Below are positions 34,029 through 42,824 of a DNA stretch of 64,000 nucleotides, one piece after another. This DNA is from an uncultured Nitrospira sp. (GTDB taxonomy: Bacteria > Nitrospirota > Nitrospiria > Nitrospirales > UBA8639). The stretch spans positions 1 to 64,000 of the forward strand of contig CABVRQ010000004.1 of assembly GCA_902500695.1 (NCBI GenBank), given 5' to 3'. The position numbers and the translations under genes are program-made. The notes below the pieces were generated by a model. It did not search any database, was not told where the DNA came from, and saw nothing but the letters and a program-made list of their open reading frames with translations. How positions within the stretch are numbered: position 1 is the first letter of the stretch; every line of letters starts with the position of its first letter.

Positions 34029-35877
34029 TTAACACATGAAATCGTCGTAGACGAGCAATCGTTTGCCCTGAAAACCGGTGCAGAGGAATGGGGAGGAGCT
34101 TCCGGCCGAAACGACGGGCAATTTTTCGCCAGACAGAAGTCAGCGGAACGGGAGAGACGACAGCCACAAAGGGTTCTTGTGAATAGGCACAGGCTCCCGC
34201 AAGCAATCGTTCTTCGAGGGACGTCGCAAAATCAAATGCGGGGTTTTCCCATATATCAGGAATGTGGCGTGGTGGATACAGGAAAAGCGCCCCGCCATAG
34301 CATGCCTCCCCGATTCCCGGTCCGACCAGGTTTGTCGTAAAGGGAGTCGCGTAAAAGCTGAGGGTGGATTCTTCCTGATGTTCGGCATACCAGGTTGTTT
34401 GCCAGGAAAACATCTGAGGGTCAGCCGGGACCTCAAAGAAAAAAACCAACGCTTCAATGGTTCCCCGCACAGGAGGAACCACTTTGACATGAATATCCCG
34501 CACTGATCGGGTCGGGGAAATGGCCCATTCACGCAAGGTCGCCCGCAGATCAATTCCATCTTCCAGTGAGTGAGTAAATCGTTCTATTCTTCCCAAATCC
34601 GCCCCCAAGACCTGTCGACTATGCTGACGAACATGCGCCGCAAACGATTCAATGCGCTGATCCTCCGGAGGCCAGGAACATTGCCGGTATGGATTCCATT
34701 GTTGTGCCCAGGATTGTGTTTTGGGTCTTGGAGGATCGGGCCTAAGGGTGACACGGCGCCAGACTAAGGGGTCTCCTTGCAAACGATTCAGAGCCGGTAG
34801 AATGTTTCCATCCGGATCCTGAAGTTCGCCAATTCCCAGCAACACACCAGGCCTGGTATCCAGTGCGGATGGTTGAGTCTGGTAGTCATAGGTTTTGGCA
34901 GTTTCCAATAACCTGAGGGCAAATTCATCACCAGCCATCTGTTTCGCGGCCAGAACCAATGTATACAAATCCGGTTTAAGTCGATGCTCGAGAAGCGTCA
35001 GGTTCCTCACGTATTGAAAATAGCGTTGTAATAATTGAGGGGTGACCCAATTAGTCTCTTGCGCGATCGTCGTAGAACGGGACACCATCCACTGGGCTCG
35101 CGCTTCCAGAACCAGTTCTTTGATGCCATCAATGGCCAAATGCGTGTCGGCACGGGCTTCTTCACGTCGTTGTTCATACAGATGCGTGACATAGGGTAAT
35201 TCACTCAACACAAAGTAGAGCGAAGCCGGCTCGACCTTCCACCACTCGGGAGGGCCTGTTCGCTCCTCGGGTGATATATACGGCATCCGCTCTTGATAGG
35301 ACTGACGCAACCAGGGCCAATCCGTCACTGAACAGAGAAAAAGAACGGCAGAAAAGTCCAGTTCGAGTTCATGAAGTCGAAATGCCATCCAACGGATGCG
35401 CTCCCAACGGGAGCTTTGGGCTTGAGGAGGGGGCAAGAAAGGGATGGTGGCAGCCGAGAAGGCTGCCAACGGGACAGTCTTTAGGGTATAGGGATCAGGC
35501 CCGATCCAGGAGGCGGAATGGTAATGTTGAACCTCCCGATCAACATAGGCTCGCGGGATCCCTTCCGACATGGCCGATCGAATCCCCATGATTACCGGTT
35601 GACAGGGGTCAACTGGTACATAGGAACAGCTTGAGGTTCCATCGTCATCCTGTTCTGGAAGAACCACCAGACTGATGACAGGCAATTGATTGATCCCCTC
35701 TTCTATGAGGGGTTCCACAGATGGCGGGAGAGGAATGGCCACACAATCAATGTGGCGCGACACAATAATCTCGCGCACTATATGAGCCATATCTCCACTT
35801 CCATGCACCACAGGCAGGACGTGAATATTGGAAGATAAGGCAAAGATCGAGTCAGGGGTTAACGCGGCGAGAGTCAT
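33982..35877 (-). CDS. unknown 631-residue protein encoded next to a MoxR ATPase
   Basis: No domain can be named with confidence. The N-terminus (IHVLPVVHGSGDMAHIVREI, then HIDCVAIPLPPSVEPL) faintly recalls the start of DUF5682 proteins, which occur with MoxR ATPases. The rest is a mix of helical stretches and a beta-rich region near 480-560 (VSPVP, VFFFEVPADPQMFS). There are no membrane spans. It follows the MoxR gene by 95 bp on the same strand and overlaps ligA by 47 bp. MoxR ATPases usually work with a von Willebrand A protein that inserts metals or remodels complexes; no such domain is visible here. Confidence 0.6.
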   Translation of the reverse strand: MTLAALTPDSIFALSSNIHVLPVVHGSGDMAHIVREIIVSRHIDCVAIPLPPSVEPLIEEGINQLPVISLVVLPEQDDDGTSSCSYVPVDPCQPVIMGIRSAMSEGIPRAYVDREVQHYHSASWIGPDPYTLKTVPLAAFSAATIPFLPPPQAQSSRWERIRWMAFRLHELELDFSAVLFLCSVTDWPWLRQSYQERMPYISPEERTGPPEWWKVEPASLYFVLSELPYVTHLYEQRREEARADTHLAIDGIKELVLEARAQWMVSRSTTIAQETNWVTPQLLQRYFQYVRNLTLLEHRLKPDLYTLVLAAKQMAGDEFALRLLETAKTYDYQTQPSALDTRPGVLLGIGELQDPDGNILPALNRLQGDPLVWRRVTLRPDPPRPKTQSWAQQWNPYRQCSWPPEDQRIESFAAHVRQHSRQVLGADLGRIERFTHSLEDGIDLRATLREWAISPTRSVRDIHVKVVPPVRGTIEALVFFFEVPADPQMFSWQTTWYAEHQEESTLSFYATPFTTNLVGPGIGEACYGGALFLYPPRHIPDIWENPAFDFATSLEERLLAGACAYSQEPFVAVVSPVPLTSVWRKIARRFGRKLLPIPLHRFSGQTIARLRRFHVLNGHDIRSYAAKFIRE

Positions 35878-35972
35878 GGTGCGTTCTGGAGGAAAACGGG
35901 TGAGCCCTTTCCACTCAAGAATTAGAGAATGGGCCGTTCATCGGTGTCGTTTAGGGTTACAGAGCTGAAGGC

Positions 35973-36929
35973 CTACTGGTCAGGGTGCAGAGGATGGTCC
36001 TCTTCAAAGAAGAAATCCCCTAATCCTTTCGGGAGAGCTTGCCCGTGTAATGTCTGGGATCGGCGTTTCGCTAACACATCCAGATCCCGCGCTTCTTCTC
36101 CCAATACATTGACCAGGGCTTCCCGCCAAGCCGGATCACGGGCCACGGGATGGTGGGGGTCTTGGGCCATCCGTTTCATGGCGTATTGCACCATGTGCAT
36201 CCCGTCCCGAATGGAGAACGGGAGATCCAGTTGATGCGCTTTTTGAAGAAAATTCACCGTGAGCGTGATCAATTCCGCCGACGCAAACGGGAGGTGATAG
36301 CGCAAAATGGCTAATTCATGTTCCTTGTTAGGAAATTCTACTTTCAGTGTCGGTTGCAGGCGGGACAGGATATAATCCGGCACCTCATAAGTCGACGCAT
36401 CTTCATTCATGGTGACACAACAGCGGAAATTTTCATGGGCATGAATTTGGACACCCGCCACCACCGAATCGACCGATCGTCGATGATCAAGCAGTGAGGC
36501 AAGGGAGGCCCAACTCTTTTCATTCATCCGGTTGCCTTCATCAAGAAGACAGACATTGCCGGTCAGCATGGCCGTGACTAAGGGCGAGGCTTGATAGGTA
36601 ATCGTGCCTCCTTCAGAAATGACGGGGGAGACAAGAAGATCTTCGGGTCTGGTATCTGCGGTACATTGATAAATGAAGAGTTCCTGCTTCCGCTCTTGAG
36701 TCGCCGCCATGGCGAGTGTGGTCTTTCCCACACCAGGTTGACCGACAATTCTTGGTGATAAGGGTACATCTTTTTCATCAACGATAAACCAACAAGCGAG
36801 AAGCTGGCGTAAAATGTCTTGGTCGCCCATCCACGCTTGTTGAAGTGCAAGGGGACGAGCCAAGCGAAGGGCAACCTGCCCGACATGCATCACAGAAGGA
36901 TCTGGAGAATGTGAAAATGGAGAGGTCAT
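35973..36929 (-). CDS. MoxR-family AAA+ ATPase
   Basis: MoxR ATPases act as chaperones that mature or activate enzyme complexes. The 318-residue protein has Walker A GQPGVGKTTLA (about 64-74), Walker B NVCLLDEGNRMNEKSW, sensor 1 FRCCVTMNEDAS and a C-terminal lid. It is the first gene of a minus-strand unit whose second gene is the 631-residue unknown, so this is the likely partner or target. It diverges from the LysM lipoprotein gene across a 235-bp gap. Confidence 0.85.
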   Translation of the reverse strand: MTSPFSHSPDPSVMHVGQVALRLARPLALQQAWMGDQDILRQLLACWFIVDEKDVPLSPRIVGQPGVGKTTLAMAATQERKQELFIYQCTADTRPEDLLVSPVISEGGTITYQASPLVTAMLTGNVCLLDEGNRMNEKSWASLASLLDHRRSVDSVVAGVQIHAHENFRCCVTMNEDASTYEVPDYILSRLQPTLKVEFPNKEHELAILRYHLPFASAELITLTVNFLQKAHQLDLPFSIRDGMHMVQYAMKRMAQDPHHPVARDPAWREALVNVLGEEARDLDVLAKRRSQTLHGQALPKGLGDFFFEEDHPLHPDQ

Positions 36930-37033
36930 AGAAAAAGACGAAAGAAATCTGTAAGTGAAATTATCACAGCCATTTTTCTATGGTCAATGAATCGTGCTGT
37001 TCCGTAACTTCTGCTGGTATGCAAAATAGTTGT

Positions 37034-37062
37034 TTGACATTATCCTTATTCCGAATTATTGT
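37034..37062 (+). promoter_or_regulatory. predicted sigma-70 promoter of the LysM lipoprotein gene
   Basis: A perfect TTGACA -35 is followed, after 17 bases, by TATTGT (four of six at -10). It sits in the divergent region with the MoxR gene. The leader would be about 95 bases. Confidence 0.6.
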
Positions 37063-37164
37063 GTAGCAAAAGGTGACTAGATCGTGGAGATCTTCGCGTT
37101 CTCGTTATTGACCATTGTCCCTAAAGAAGGGATACATATGAACCTCAGAGGAGGAATGCGTAAC

Positions 37165-37821
37165 ATGACGCAACCATTGTTCGGGGAATATCAAGGAGAT
37201 CCCCAACCATCGGGCTGGTGTGGATACCTGAAAATTGTGGCTGGCGTGCTGGTCTGTAGTGGGGTCTTGTCCGGATGTGTCAGCACAGAAAAGTTCGAGG
37301 CCGAGAAGGCGCGTGCGTTAAATTTCCAACGTCTCTTAGCGCAAGAAGAAAAACGAACCGGTGAATTAAATGTGAAGTATCAAGACACGCAACGACAAAT
37401 GGGCTCAATGGAATCGCAAAATCGGGACTTAAATTCCGAATTAGAAGCCTTGCGAGACCAACTCAATCGTTCCCATGACGAACTTTCGCGTGTGCGAGAG
37501 GGAGGGATGGGAAAAGGGGATGATTTGAAACTTTCCGAACCTTCGATCTCTGAATTTGGGCTGAATGATCTGGACTTTAAAGATTCAGATATGACGAAAC
37601 TTGATTCCGACTTGAACTTGGGAGACAGCATTCCTTTGGATTCGCCTATGATGGATACTCTTGGAGGTCATGGCGAAGGATCGCATATTGTGGCGAAAGG
37701 AGAGACCCTTTACCGGATTTCCAAAGAATATGGCGTATCCATCAATGATCTCAAATCCTGGAATCAGCTGACCGATAACACCATTCACGTTGGACAAAAA
37801 CTCATCGTCAACGGCCAGTAA
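37165..37821 (+). CDS. LysM-domain lipoprotein with coiled coil
   Basis: This envelope protein is probably anchored by a lipid at the N-terminus and bound to peptidoglycan at the C-terminus. The ATG chosen has AGGAGG ten bases upstream; three longer in-frame starts exist. The signal peptide ends VLSGC, a good lipobox. Residues about 30-110 are heptad-like coiled coil (RLLAQEEKRTGELNVKYQDT, LNSELEALRDQLNRSHDEL). The LysM domain is at the end (VAKGETLYRISKEYGVSIND and TIHVGQKLIVNG). A strong terminator follows, separating it from the trp operon. Confidence 0.82.
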   Translation: MTQPLFGEYQGDPQPSGWCGYLKIVAGVLVCSGVLSGCVSTEKFEAEKARALNFQRLLAQEEKRTGELNVKYQDTQRQMGSMESQNRDLNSELEALRDQLNRSHDELSRVREGGMGKGDDLKLSEPSISEFGLNDLDFKDSDMTKLDSDLNLGDSIPLDSPMMDTLGGHGEGSHIVAKGETLYRISKEYGVSINDLKSWNQLTDNTIHVGQKLIVNGQ

Positions 37822-37847
37822 TTTCACCTCAGTTCATTTTTTAAGAT

Positions 37848-37904
37848 AAGGTCGGAATCCCCAGGAAGGCTTCTTCCTCCGGTTCCGGCCTTTTCTTATT
37901 CTTC
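37848..37904 (+). terminator. terminator between the LysM gene and trpE
   Basis: The outer stem AAGGTCGGAATC / GGTTCCGGCCTT (12 pairs, two G-T) encloses a second perfect hairpin AGGAAG-GCTT-CTTCCT, and the T-rich run TTTTCTTATTCTT follows. It may also work as a leader attenuator, but no leader peptide rich in Trp codons precedes it. Confidence 0.85.
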
Positions 37905-37938
37905 TCTCTAAAAACCTCGTGTCTCACCGGCACTTTCG

Positions 37939-37967
37939 TTGACACCTCATAGGCCGTATGGTACCGT
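37939..37967 (+). promoter_or_regulatory. possible trp operon promoter (leaderless arrangement)
   Basis: TTGACA is followed, after 17 bases, by TACCGT (three of six). The -10 box ends seven bases before the trpE ATG, so transcription would begin at or next to the start codon. The -10 match is weak. Confidence 0.3.
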
Positions 37968-37974
37968 CAAAACC

Positions 37975-39471
37975 ATGAAAAATGCTTATTATTCAGTGAG
38001 TTTTGACGAATTCTGCCAATTCGCCGCACAAGGAAATCTCGTCCCACTCTATCGAGAAATTCTGGCAGATTTCGAGACGCCTGTGTCGGCATTTTCCAAA
38101 ATCAATACGGGAGCCAATGCCTTCTTATTTGAAAGTATCGAAGGGGGAGAAAACTGGGCAAGATATTCCTTCCTGGGTAGTAATCCTTCCGTCATGTTGT
38201 GGGAGGAGAATGGCGAGGTCGTCACCCAAACGGGCCGGAAACAGCATCGGGTTCCGCTGCAGGAAAACCCCTTGGACCATATTCAACAAACCATGGCCGC
38301 GTATCACCCGGTTGTCGTTCCCGGTTTGCCACGATTCGTTGGCGGGGCGGTCGGCTATTTGGGTTATGATGTGGTCCAATCCTTTGAACCGATTCCATCT
38401 CGAGCGAAACATGGGATCAAGACTCCCCTCTTTGCGTTTTGCATTACGGACACCTTACTCATTTTTGACAATGTCGCCCATACCCTCAAAATCGTGGCCA
38501 ACGCCCATATTACTTCCACGAAGAAGACCCAGCTTCGCCAAATCTATCAGGATGCCATCAATCGGATTGAATCCATCATTGCCAGGCTTCATAAACCGAC
38601 CAGACGACCTACTGCCACGATTCGACGTGCGCCACTCAAATTTCAATCGAATATGACCCCTGTGGATTTTGAAAAAATGGTGCTTCGGACCAAAGAATAT
38701 ATTCAGGCTGGCGACATCATTCAGGGCGTCATGTCCCAACGGTGGCAGACCACCATCCATACGAATCCCCTGGAGATCTATCGAGCCTTACGGGTGCTCA
38801 ATCCCTCGCCGTACATGTTCTATTTACGAATTGCCGGCATCGAACTCGTGGGATCTTCTCCGGAAATCCTTGTGCGATGCGAAGAAGGCAATATTGTGGT
38901 GCGGCCTATTGCCGGGACGCGTCCCCGTGGCCAGACGCCACAAGCTGACGCGGCATTGGAACAGGATCTCCTATCCGATCATAAAGAATTAGCCGAACAC
39001 GTCATGTTGGTGGATTTAGGCCGGAATGATGTGGGCCGAGTGGCCAAAGCCGGAACGGTCAAGCTTGAACGGTTCATGAAAGTTGAACGGTATTCCCATG
39101 TCATGCACATTGTTTCTCAAGTCAGAGGAGAATTAGATCCTCAATACACCGCCTATGATGTCATGAAGGCATGTTTTCCGGCCGGTACCGTGTCTGGTGC
39201 ACCGAAAATCCGAGCCATGCAAATCATTGAAGAGTTGGAACCCACTCGTCGGGGGCCCTATGCGGGAGCGGTCGGGTATTTTAGTTTTTCCGGGAATATG
39301 GACACCTGCATCAATATTCGTACGGTCGTCGTTCAAGGACAGAAGGCCTACATTCAGGCTGGCGCCGGAATTGTCGCCGATTCTGACCCAACCCGTGAAT
39401 ATGAAGAAACTCGAACAAAAGCCGGAGCCATGATGAAAGCCATTGAAATGGCTGAACACGGCCTAGCGTAA
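37975..39471 (+). CDS. trpE: anthranilate synthase component I
   Basis: TrpE makes anthranilate from chorismate with ammonia from TrpG. The chosen ATG gives 498 residues; an upstream TTG would add twelve. The N-terminal regulatory region carries LFESIEGGENWARYSFLGSN with the tryptophan-binding LLES-type motif (FLFES). The chorismate-binding domain has GDIIQGVMSQR, VGSSPEIL, RPIAGTRPRG, DLGRNDVGRVAKAG and FPAGTVSGAPKIRAM. It is the first gene of a complete trp operon. No Shine-Dalgarno precedes the ATG. Confidence 0.96.
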   Translation: MKNAYYSVSFDEFCQFAAQGNLVPLYREILADFETPVSAFSKINTGANAFLFESIEGGENWARYSFLGSNPSVMLWEENGEVVTQTGRKQHRVPLQENPLDHIQQTMAAYHPVVVPGLPRFVGGAVGYLGYDVVQSFEPIPSRAKHGIKTPLFAFCITDTLLIFDNVAHTLKIVANAHITSTKKTQLRQIYQDAINRIESIIARLHKPTRRPTATIRRAPLKFQSNMTPVDFEKMVLRTKEYIQAGDIIQGVMSQRWQTTIHTNPLEIYRALRVLNPSPYMFYLRIAGIELVGSSPEILVRCEEGNIVVRPIAGTRPRGQTPQADAALEQDLLSDHKELAEHVMLVDLGRNDVGRVAKAGTVKLERFMKVERYSHVMHIVSQVRGELDPQYTAYDVMKACFPAGTVSGAPKIRAMQIIEELEPTRRGPYAGAVGYFSFSGNMDTCINIRTVVVQGQKAYIQAGAGIVADSDPTREYEETRTKAGAMMKAIEMAEHGLA

Positions 39472-39491
39472 AAGGGCTAAAGAAGAAACCA

Positions 39492-40079
39492 ATGATCCTG
39501 GTCATCGATAATTACGATTCGTTTACGTACAATCTTGTCCAATATCTTGGAGAGTTGGGAGCCGACCTCCAGATTTTCCGAAATGATGCCATCACGATCG
39601 AAGACATTCACCGCCTGGCACCTGAGCGAATATTAATTTCACCCGGCCCCTGCACGCCCAACGAGGCGGGCATTTCCGTTGCGACGATCAAGCATTTTGC
39701 CGGCCGTCTTCCCTTATTCGGTGTCTGTCTCGGGCATCAATCTCTGGCCTACGCCTTTGGCGGTCAAATTATTCGGGCTCCCCGGCTTATGCACGGGAAA
39801 ACTTCCATGGTCCATCATGATGGAAAAACAATTTTTGAAGGCCTCCCGAATCCCTTTGAAGCCACCCGATATCATTCCTTAATCGTCAAAAGGGAAGCCC
39901 TGCCCACGGAATTTGAAATTTCAGCCGAAACCGTGGAAGGCGAAATCATGGGACTCCGGCATACCCCAACTGGAGCAGAAGGCGTGCAATTTCACCCTGA
40001 ATCGATCCTCACCACGGCAGGAATGGATCTTTTGCGGAATTTTTTGTTATTGCCCGTCTGCTCTTCAACCGACCATTAA
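39492..40079 (+). CDS. trpG: anthranilate synthase component II
   Basis: This glutamine amidotransferase subunit delivers ammonia to TrpE. It opens with MILVIDNYDSFTYNLVQYLG, has the nucleophile elbow GVCLGHQSLAYAFGG and the catalytic His-Glu in GVQFHPESILT. The length of 195 is normal. It follows trpE by 20 bp. In some bacteria it also serves p-aminobenzoate synthase; its place in the trp operon favours tryptophan. Confidence 0.95.
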   Translation: MILVIDNYDSFTYNLVQYLGELGADLQIFRNDAITIEDIHRLAPERILISPGPCTPNEAGISVATIKHFAGRLPLFGVCLGHQSLAYAFGGQIIRAPRLMHGKTSMVHHDGKTIFEGLPNPFEATRYHSLIVKREALPTEFEISAETVEGEIMGLRHTPTGAEGVQFHPESILTTAGMDLLRNFLLLPVCSSTDH

Positions 40080-40119
40080 ATCCGAGCCCTTCCAGTTAAA
40101 TGATCATGAGACCCTTCAC

Positions 40120-41145
40120 ATGCCAATACTCAAAGACCATATCGCCAAATTAGTCGAGGGCCTCGACCTCTCAGAACACGAAGCGGAAGAAGCCATGCGT
40201 GAGATCATGCAAGGAGGGGCCACTGAAGCCCAAATTGCAGCCTATTTAATGGGATTACGCATGAAAGGCGAAACCATTGATGAAATCACCGGATCAGTGC
40301 GAGCCATGCGCGAACGGGCGATTCGAATCCCTATTACCGATCCTCAGGTGGTGGATACCTGTGGAACCGGTGGGGACAAAAGCCACACGTTCAATATCTC
40401 CACGGCTGCCGCCTTTGTCGTAGCTGGAGGGGGGATGACCGTTGCCAAGCATGGGAATCGCTCGGTGTCCTCTCAATCAGGGAGTGCCGATGTGTTGGCC
40501 GCTCTTGGCGTGAATATCGATTTGTCTCCTGAAAAGGTTGCCGATTGCATCAATGAAATTGGGATTGGCTTTCTCTTCGCACCCCTCTATCACGGAGCCA
40601 TGAAACATTGCGCCAAACCTCGGGCAGAGTTGGGGATCCGCACCCTGATGAATATCATGGGACCGCTGGCCAACCCGGCTCGGGCCACAATACAAATTCT
40701 GGGCGTCTATGATCACGCCCTCAACGAAAAATTGGCTCAAGTCCTGTTGCGTTTGGGCACACAACATTGCTTTGTCCTTCATGGGGTGGACGGGTTAGAT
40801 GAAATTTCTTTAACCAGTCGCACAAGGATTTCCGAAGGAAAAAAAGGACGAGTCGTGAGCTATTTCATCGGGCCGGAAGATTTCGGCCTTCAGCCTGTTT
40901 CGCCCAAAGACCTATTGGGAGGCAACCCGGAAGACAATGCCCAGATCATTCGCGATATTTTTCGGGGACGAAAAGGCCCCAAACGAGATATCGTCCTCAT
41001 GAATGCCGCGCCGGCATTTATCGCCTGCCAGAAGGCATCATCGCTGAAAGAAGGGTTCGAAGAAGCCGGTCGTGTCGTAGACAACGGAGCCGCATTTGAA
41101 AAGTTGGACAAACTCATTTCCCTGACCAAAAAGCTGGCGGCATGA
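40120..41145 (+). CDS. trpD: anthranilate phosphoribosyltransferase
   Basis: TrpD joins anthranilate to PRPP. I chose the ATG after the trpG stop, which gives the normal 341 residues; the open frame extends upstream into trpG, where it is only a shadow. Key blocks are DTCGTGGDKSHTFNISTAAA (PRPP-binding glycine loop), KHGNRSVSSQSGSADVLAAL, and ELGIRTLMNIMGPLANPAR. Its stop overlaps the trpC start by 4 bp. Confidence 0.96.
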   Translation: MPILKDHIAKLVEGLDLSEHEAEEAMREIMQGGATEAQIAAYLMGLRMKGETIDEITGSVRAMRERAIRIPITDPQVVDTCGTGGDKSHTFNISTAAAFVVAGGGMTVAKHGNRSVSSQSGSADVLAALGVNIDLSPEKVADCINEIGIGFLFAPLYHGAMKHCAKPRAELGIRTLMNIMGPLANPARATIQILGVYDHALNEKLAQVLLRLGTQHCFVLHGVDGLDEISLTSRTRISEGKKGRVVSYFIGPEDFGLQPVSPKDLLGGNPEDNAQIIRDIFRGRKGPKRDIVLMNAAPAFIACQKASSLKEGFEEAGRVVDNGAAFEKLDKLISLTKKLAA

Positions 41146-41987
41146 TTCTTTCTCGTATCCTCGAACATAAAAAGGCCGAATTGCGGCGAAAACAAAGCCG
41201 GGGCTACCTGGCTGAACTCAAGGGCCGCATTGTTGATCGAACTCAACCGCTGGGCTTCATCCAGGCATTGGAGACAGGATTGACTTCCACAGCCCCCGCA
41301 TTAATTGCCGAAGTCAAAAAAGCCTCGCCCAGTCAAGGACTGATGCGACCAGAATTTCAAGATCAGTTTGAGCCAGTGACCATCGCCTCTCAATATCGGG
41401 ATCATGGAGCAAGTGCCTTATCCGTCCTCACGGATCAGGATTATTTTCAGGGGAACCTGGAGTATTTGCACAATGTGAAAGAGGCGGTTCAACTTCCCGC
41501 GCTTAATAAAGAATTTATGATCGAGGAGATTCAGTTTTATGAAGCGCGGGCCTATGGAGCCGACTGTGTTTTACTGATTGCGGCCGCGTTGGATCGCTTT
41601 CAGCTAGAAGACTTTTTCACGTTCGCACATGGGTTATCCCTGGATGTGCTCATTGAAATCCATGATGAACGGGAATTAGATACCGTCCTTGAACGGGTGC
41701 CCTTGGCCAGGCTGATTGGCATCAATAACCGGGATCTGAAAACCTTTCAGACTGATTTGGGTGTCACCGAGCGGCTTGCCAAACGAATGCCGACAGACAC
41801 ACTCATTGTCAGTGAAAGTGGAATCCACAGCCGGGCTCACGTCTCGCGGATACTGGAAGCAGGAGCCAAAGCCATGTTGATCGGTGAGTCGTTATTGCGC
41901 GCAGACTCGATTCAATCAAAAATTCAGGAATTATTACATCCTCCGACATCTCCCCTAAAAAACGTATCCACCACTCGTTGGGTCTAG
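41142..41987 (+). CDS. trpC: indole-3-glycerol phosphate synthase
   Basis: TrpC closes the indole ring. The 281-residue TIM barrel has the family marks LIAEVKKASPSQGLMRPEF with catalytic Lys, ALSVLTDQDYFQGNLEYL, LPALNKEFMIEEIQFYEARA, IGINNRDLKTFQTDL and VSESGIHSRAHV. It starts within the end of trpD (ATGA). A gap of 153 bp separates it from trpF, the longest inside the operon. Confidence 0.96.
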   Translation: MILSRILEHKKAELRRKQSRGYLAELKGRIVDRTQPLGFIQALETGLTSTAPALIAEVKKASPSQGLMRPEFQDQFEPVTIASQYRDHGASALSVLTDQDYFQGNLEYLHNVKEAVQLPALNKEFMIEEIQFYEARAYGADCVLLIAAALDRFQLEDFFTFAHGLSLDVLIEIHDERELDTVLERVPLARLIGINNRDLKTFQTDLGVTERLAKRMPTDTLIVSESGIHSRAHVSRILEAGAKAMLIGESLLRADSIQSKIQELLHPPTSPLKNVSTTRWV

Positions 41988-42140
41988 GATTCGATTGAGG
42001 GGCAATCCCTTATGTCCCGTTCTCTTTTCGAGAGACTGGTCGAACATGAAGTAGAGCCTGTATAGCCAAGGTAGAAAAATGAGATTGAAGCGGTACAGCG
42101 GGATGGTTGAGAATTTTCCTGACACACAGCAAAGGCTCCT

Positions 42141-42770
42141 ATGTCCCCTAAAATAAAAATCTGTGGCATCACGAATCAGGAGGATGCCGACATCGCAGTT
42201 CGAGAAGGGGCCGACGCGTTGGGTTTTGTGTTTTACGCTCAAAGCCCTCGATATGTCCAACCGGCTATCGCACAACATATTATTGCAAATCTCCCCCCTT
42301 TCGTCGTTCCGGTTGGGGTATTTGTCAATCATGATCTCGATATGGTGAAGCGCCTATTCGATGACTGCGGATTAGGCCTGGCACAACTGCACGGTGACGA
42401 ATCTCCCGGTTTTTGTGAATCGCTACAGCGCCCGGTGATACGCGCCATTCGGCTGCGGGATAGAAGTAGTTATCTCGCGTTGGCAGAATGGAAAGGCCGG
42501 ATAGGCGTGAGAGGATTTATCGTTGATACATTTTCCGATACCGCTTACGGGGGAACGGGGCACACGACCGATTGGTCACTTGCCGGCGAAGTAGCCAAGA
42601 CAGTCCCCATGCTGTTAGCAGGAGGATTAACTCCTGAAAATGTGCAAGATGCGATTCGCCAAGTTCACCCCTATGGGGTCGATGTGAGTAGTGGTGTGGA
42701 GCAGAGCCCTGGGCGCAAGGATCCGGCAAAAATCCGGGAATTTATCCAATCGGTTCGTCTTGTGTGTTAA
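42141..42770 (+). CDS. trpF: phosphoribosylanthranilate isomerase
   Basis: TrpF converts PRA to CdRP. It opens KICGITNQEDADIAVREGAD with the catalytic Cys, has LGFVFYAQSPRYVQPAIA, the conserved QLHGDE, and the phosphate-binding end LLAGGLTPENVQDAI and GVDVSSGVE, with catalytic Asp in FIVDTF. The length of 209 is normal. It is placed between trpC and trpB, as a stand-alone gene and not a trpC fusion. Confidence 0.95.
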   Translation: MSPKIKICGITNQEDADIAVREGADALGFVFYAQSPRYVQPAIAQHIIANLPPFVVPVGVFVNHDLDMVKRLFDDCGLGLAQLHGDESPGFCESLQRPVIRAIRLRDRSSYLALAEWKGRIGVRGFIVDTFSDTAYGGTGHTTDWSLAGEVAKTVPMLLAGGLTPENVQDAIRQVHPYGVDVSSGVEQSPGRKDPAKIREFIQSVRLVC

Positions 42771-42824
42771 CCGTTCCATCGCTATACTCTTTTCTTTTTG
42801 ATTCCTTTTGCAGTCGAATATCTC

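Noticed and set aside
39913..40119. Upstream extension of the trpD frame
   Set aside because: It lies inside trpG in another frame, and the trpD family starts at the ATG at 40120.
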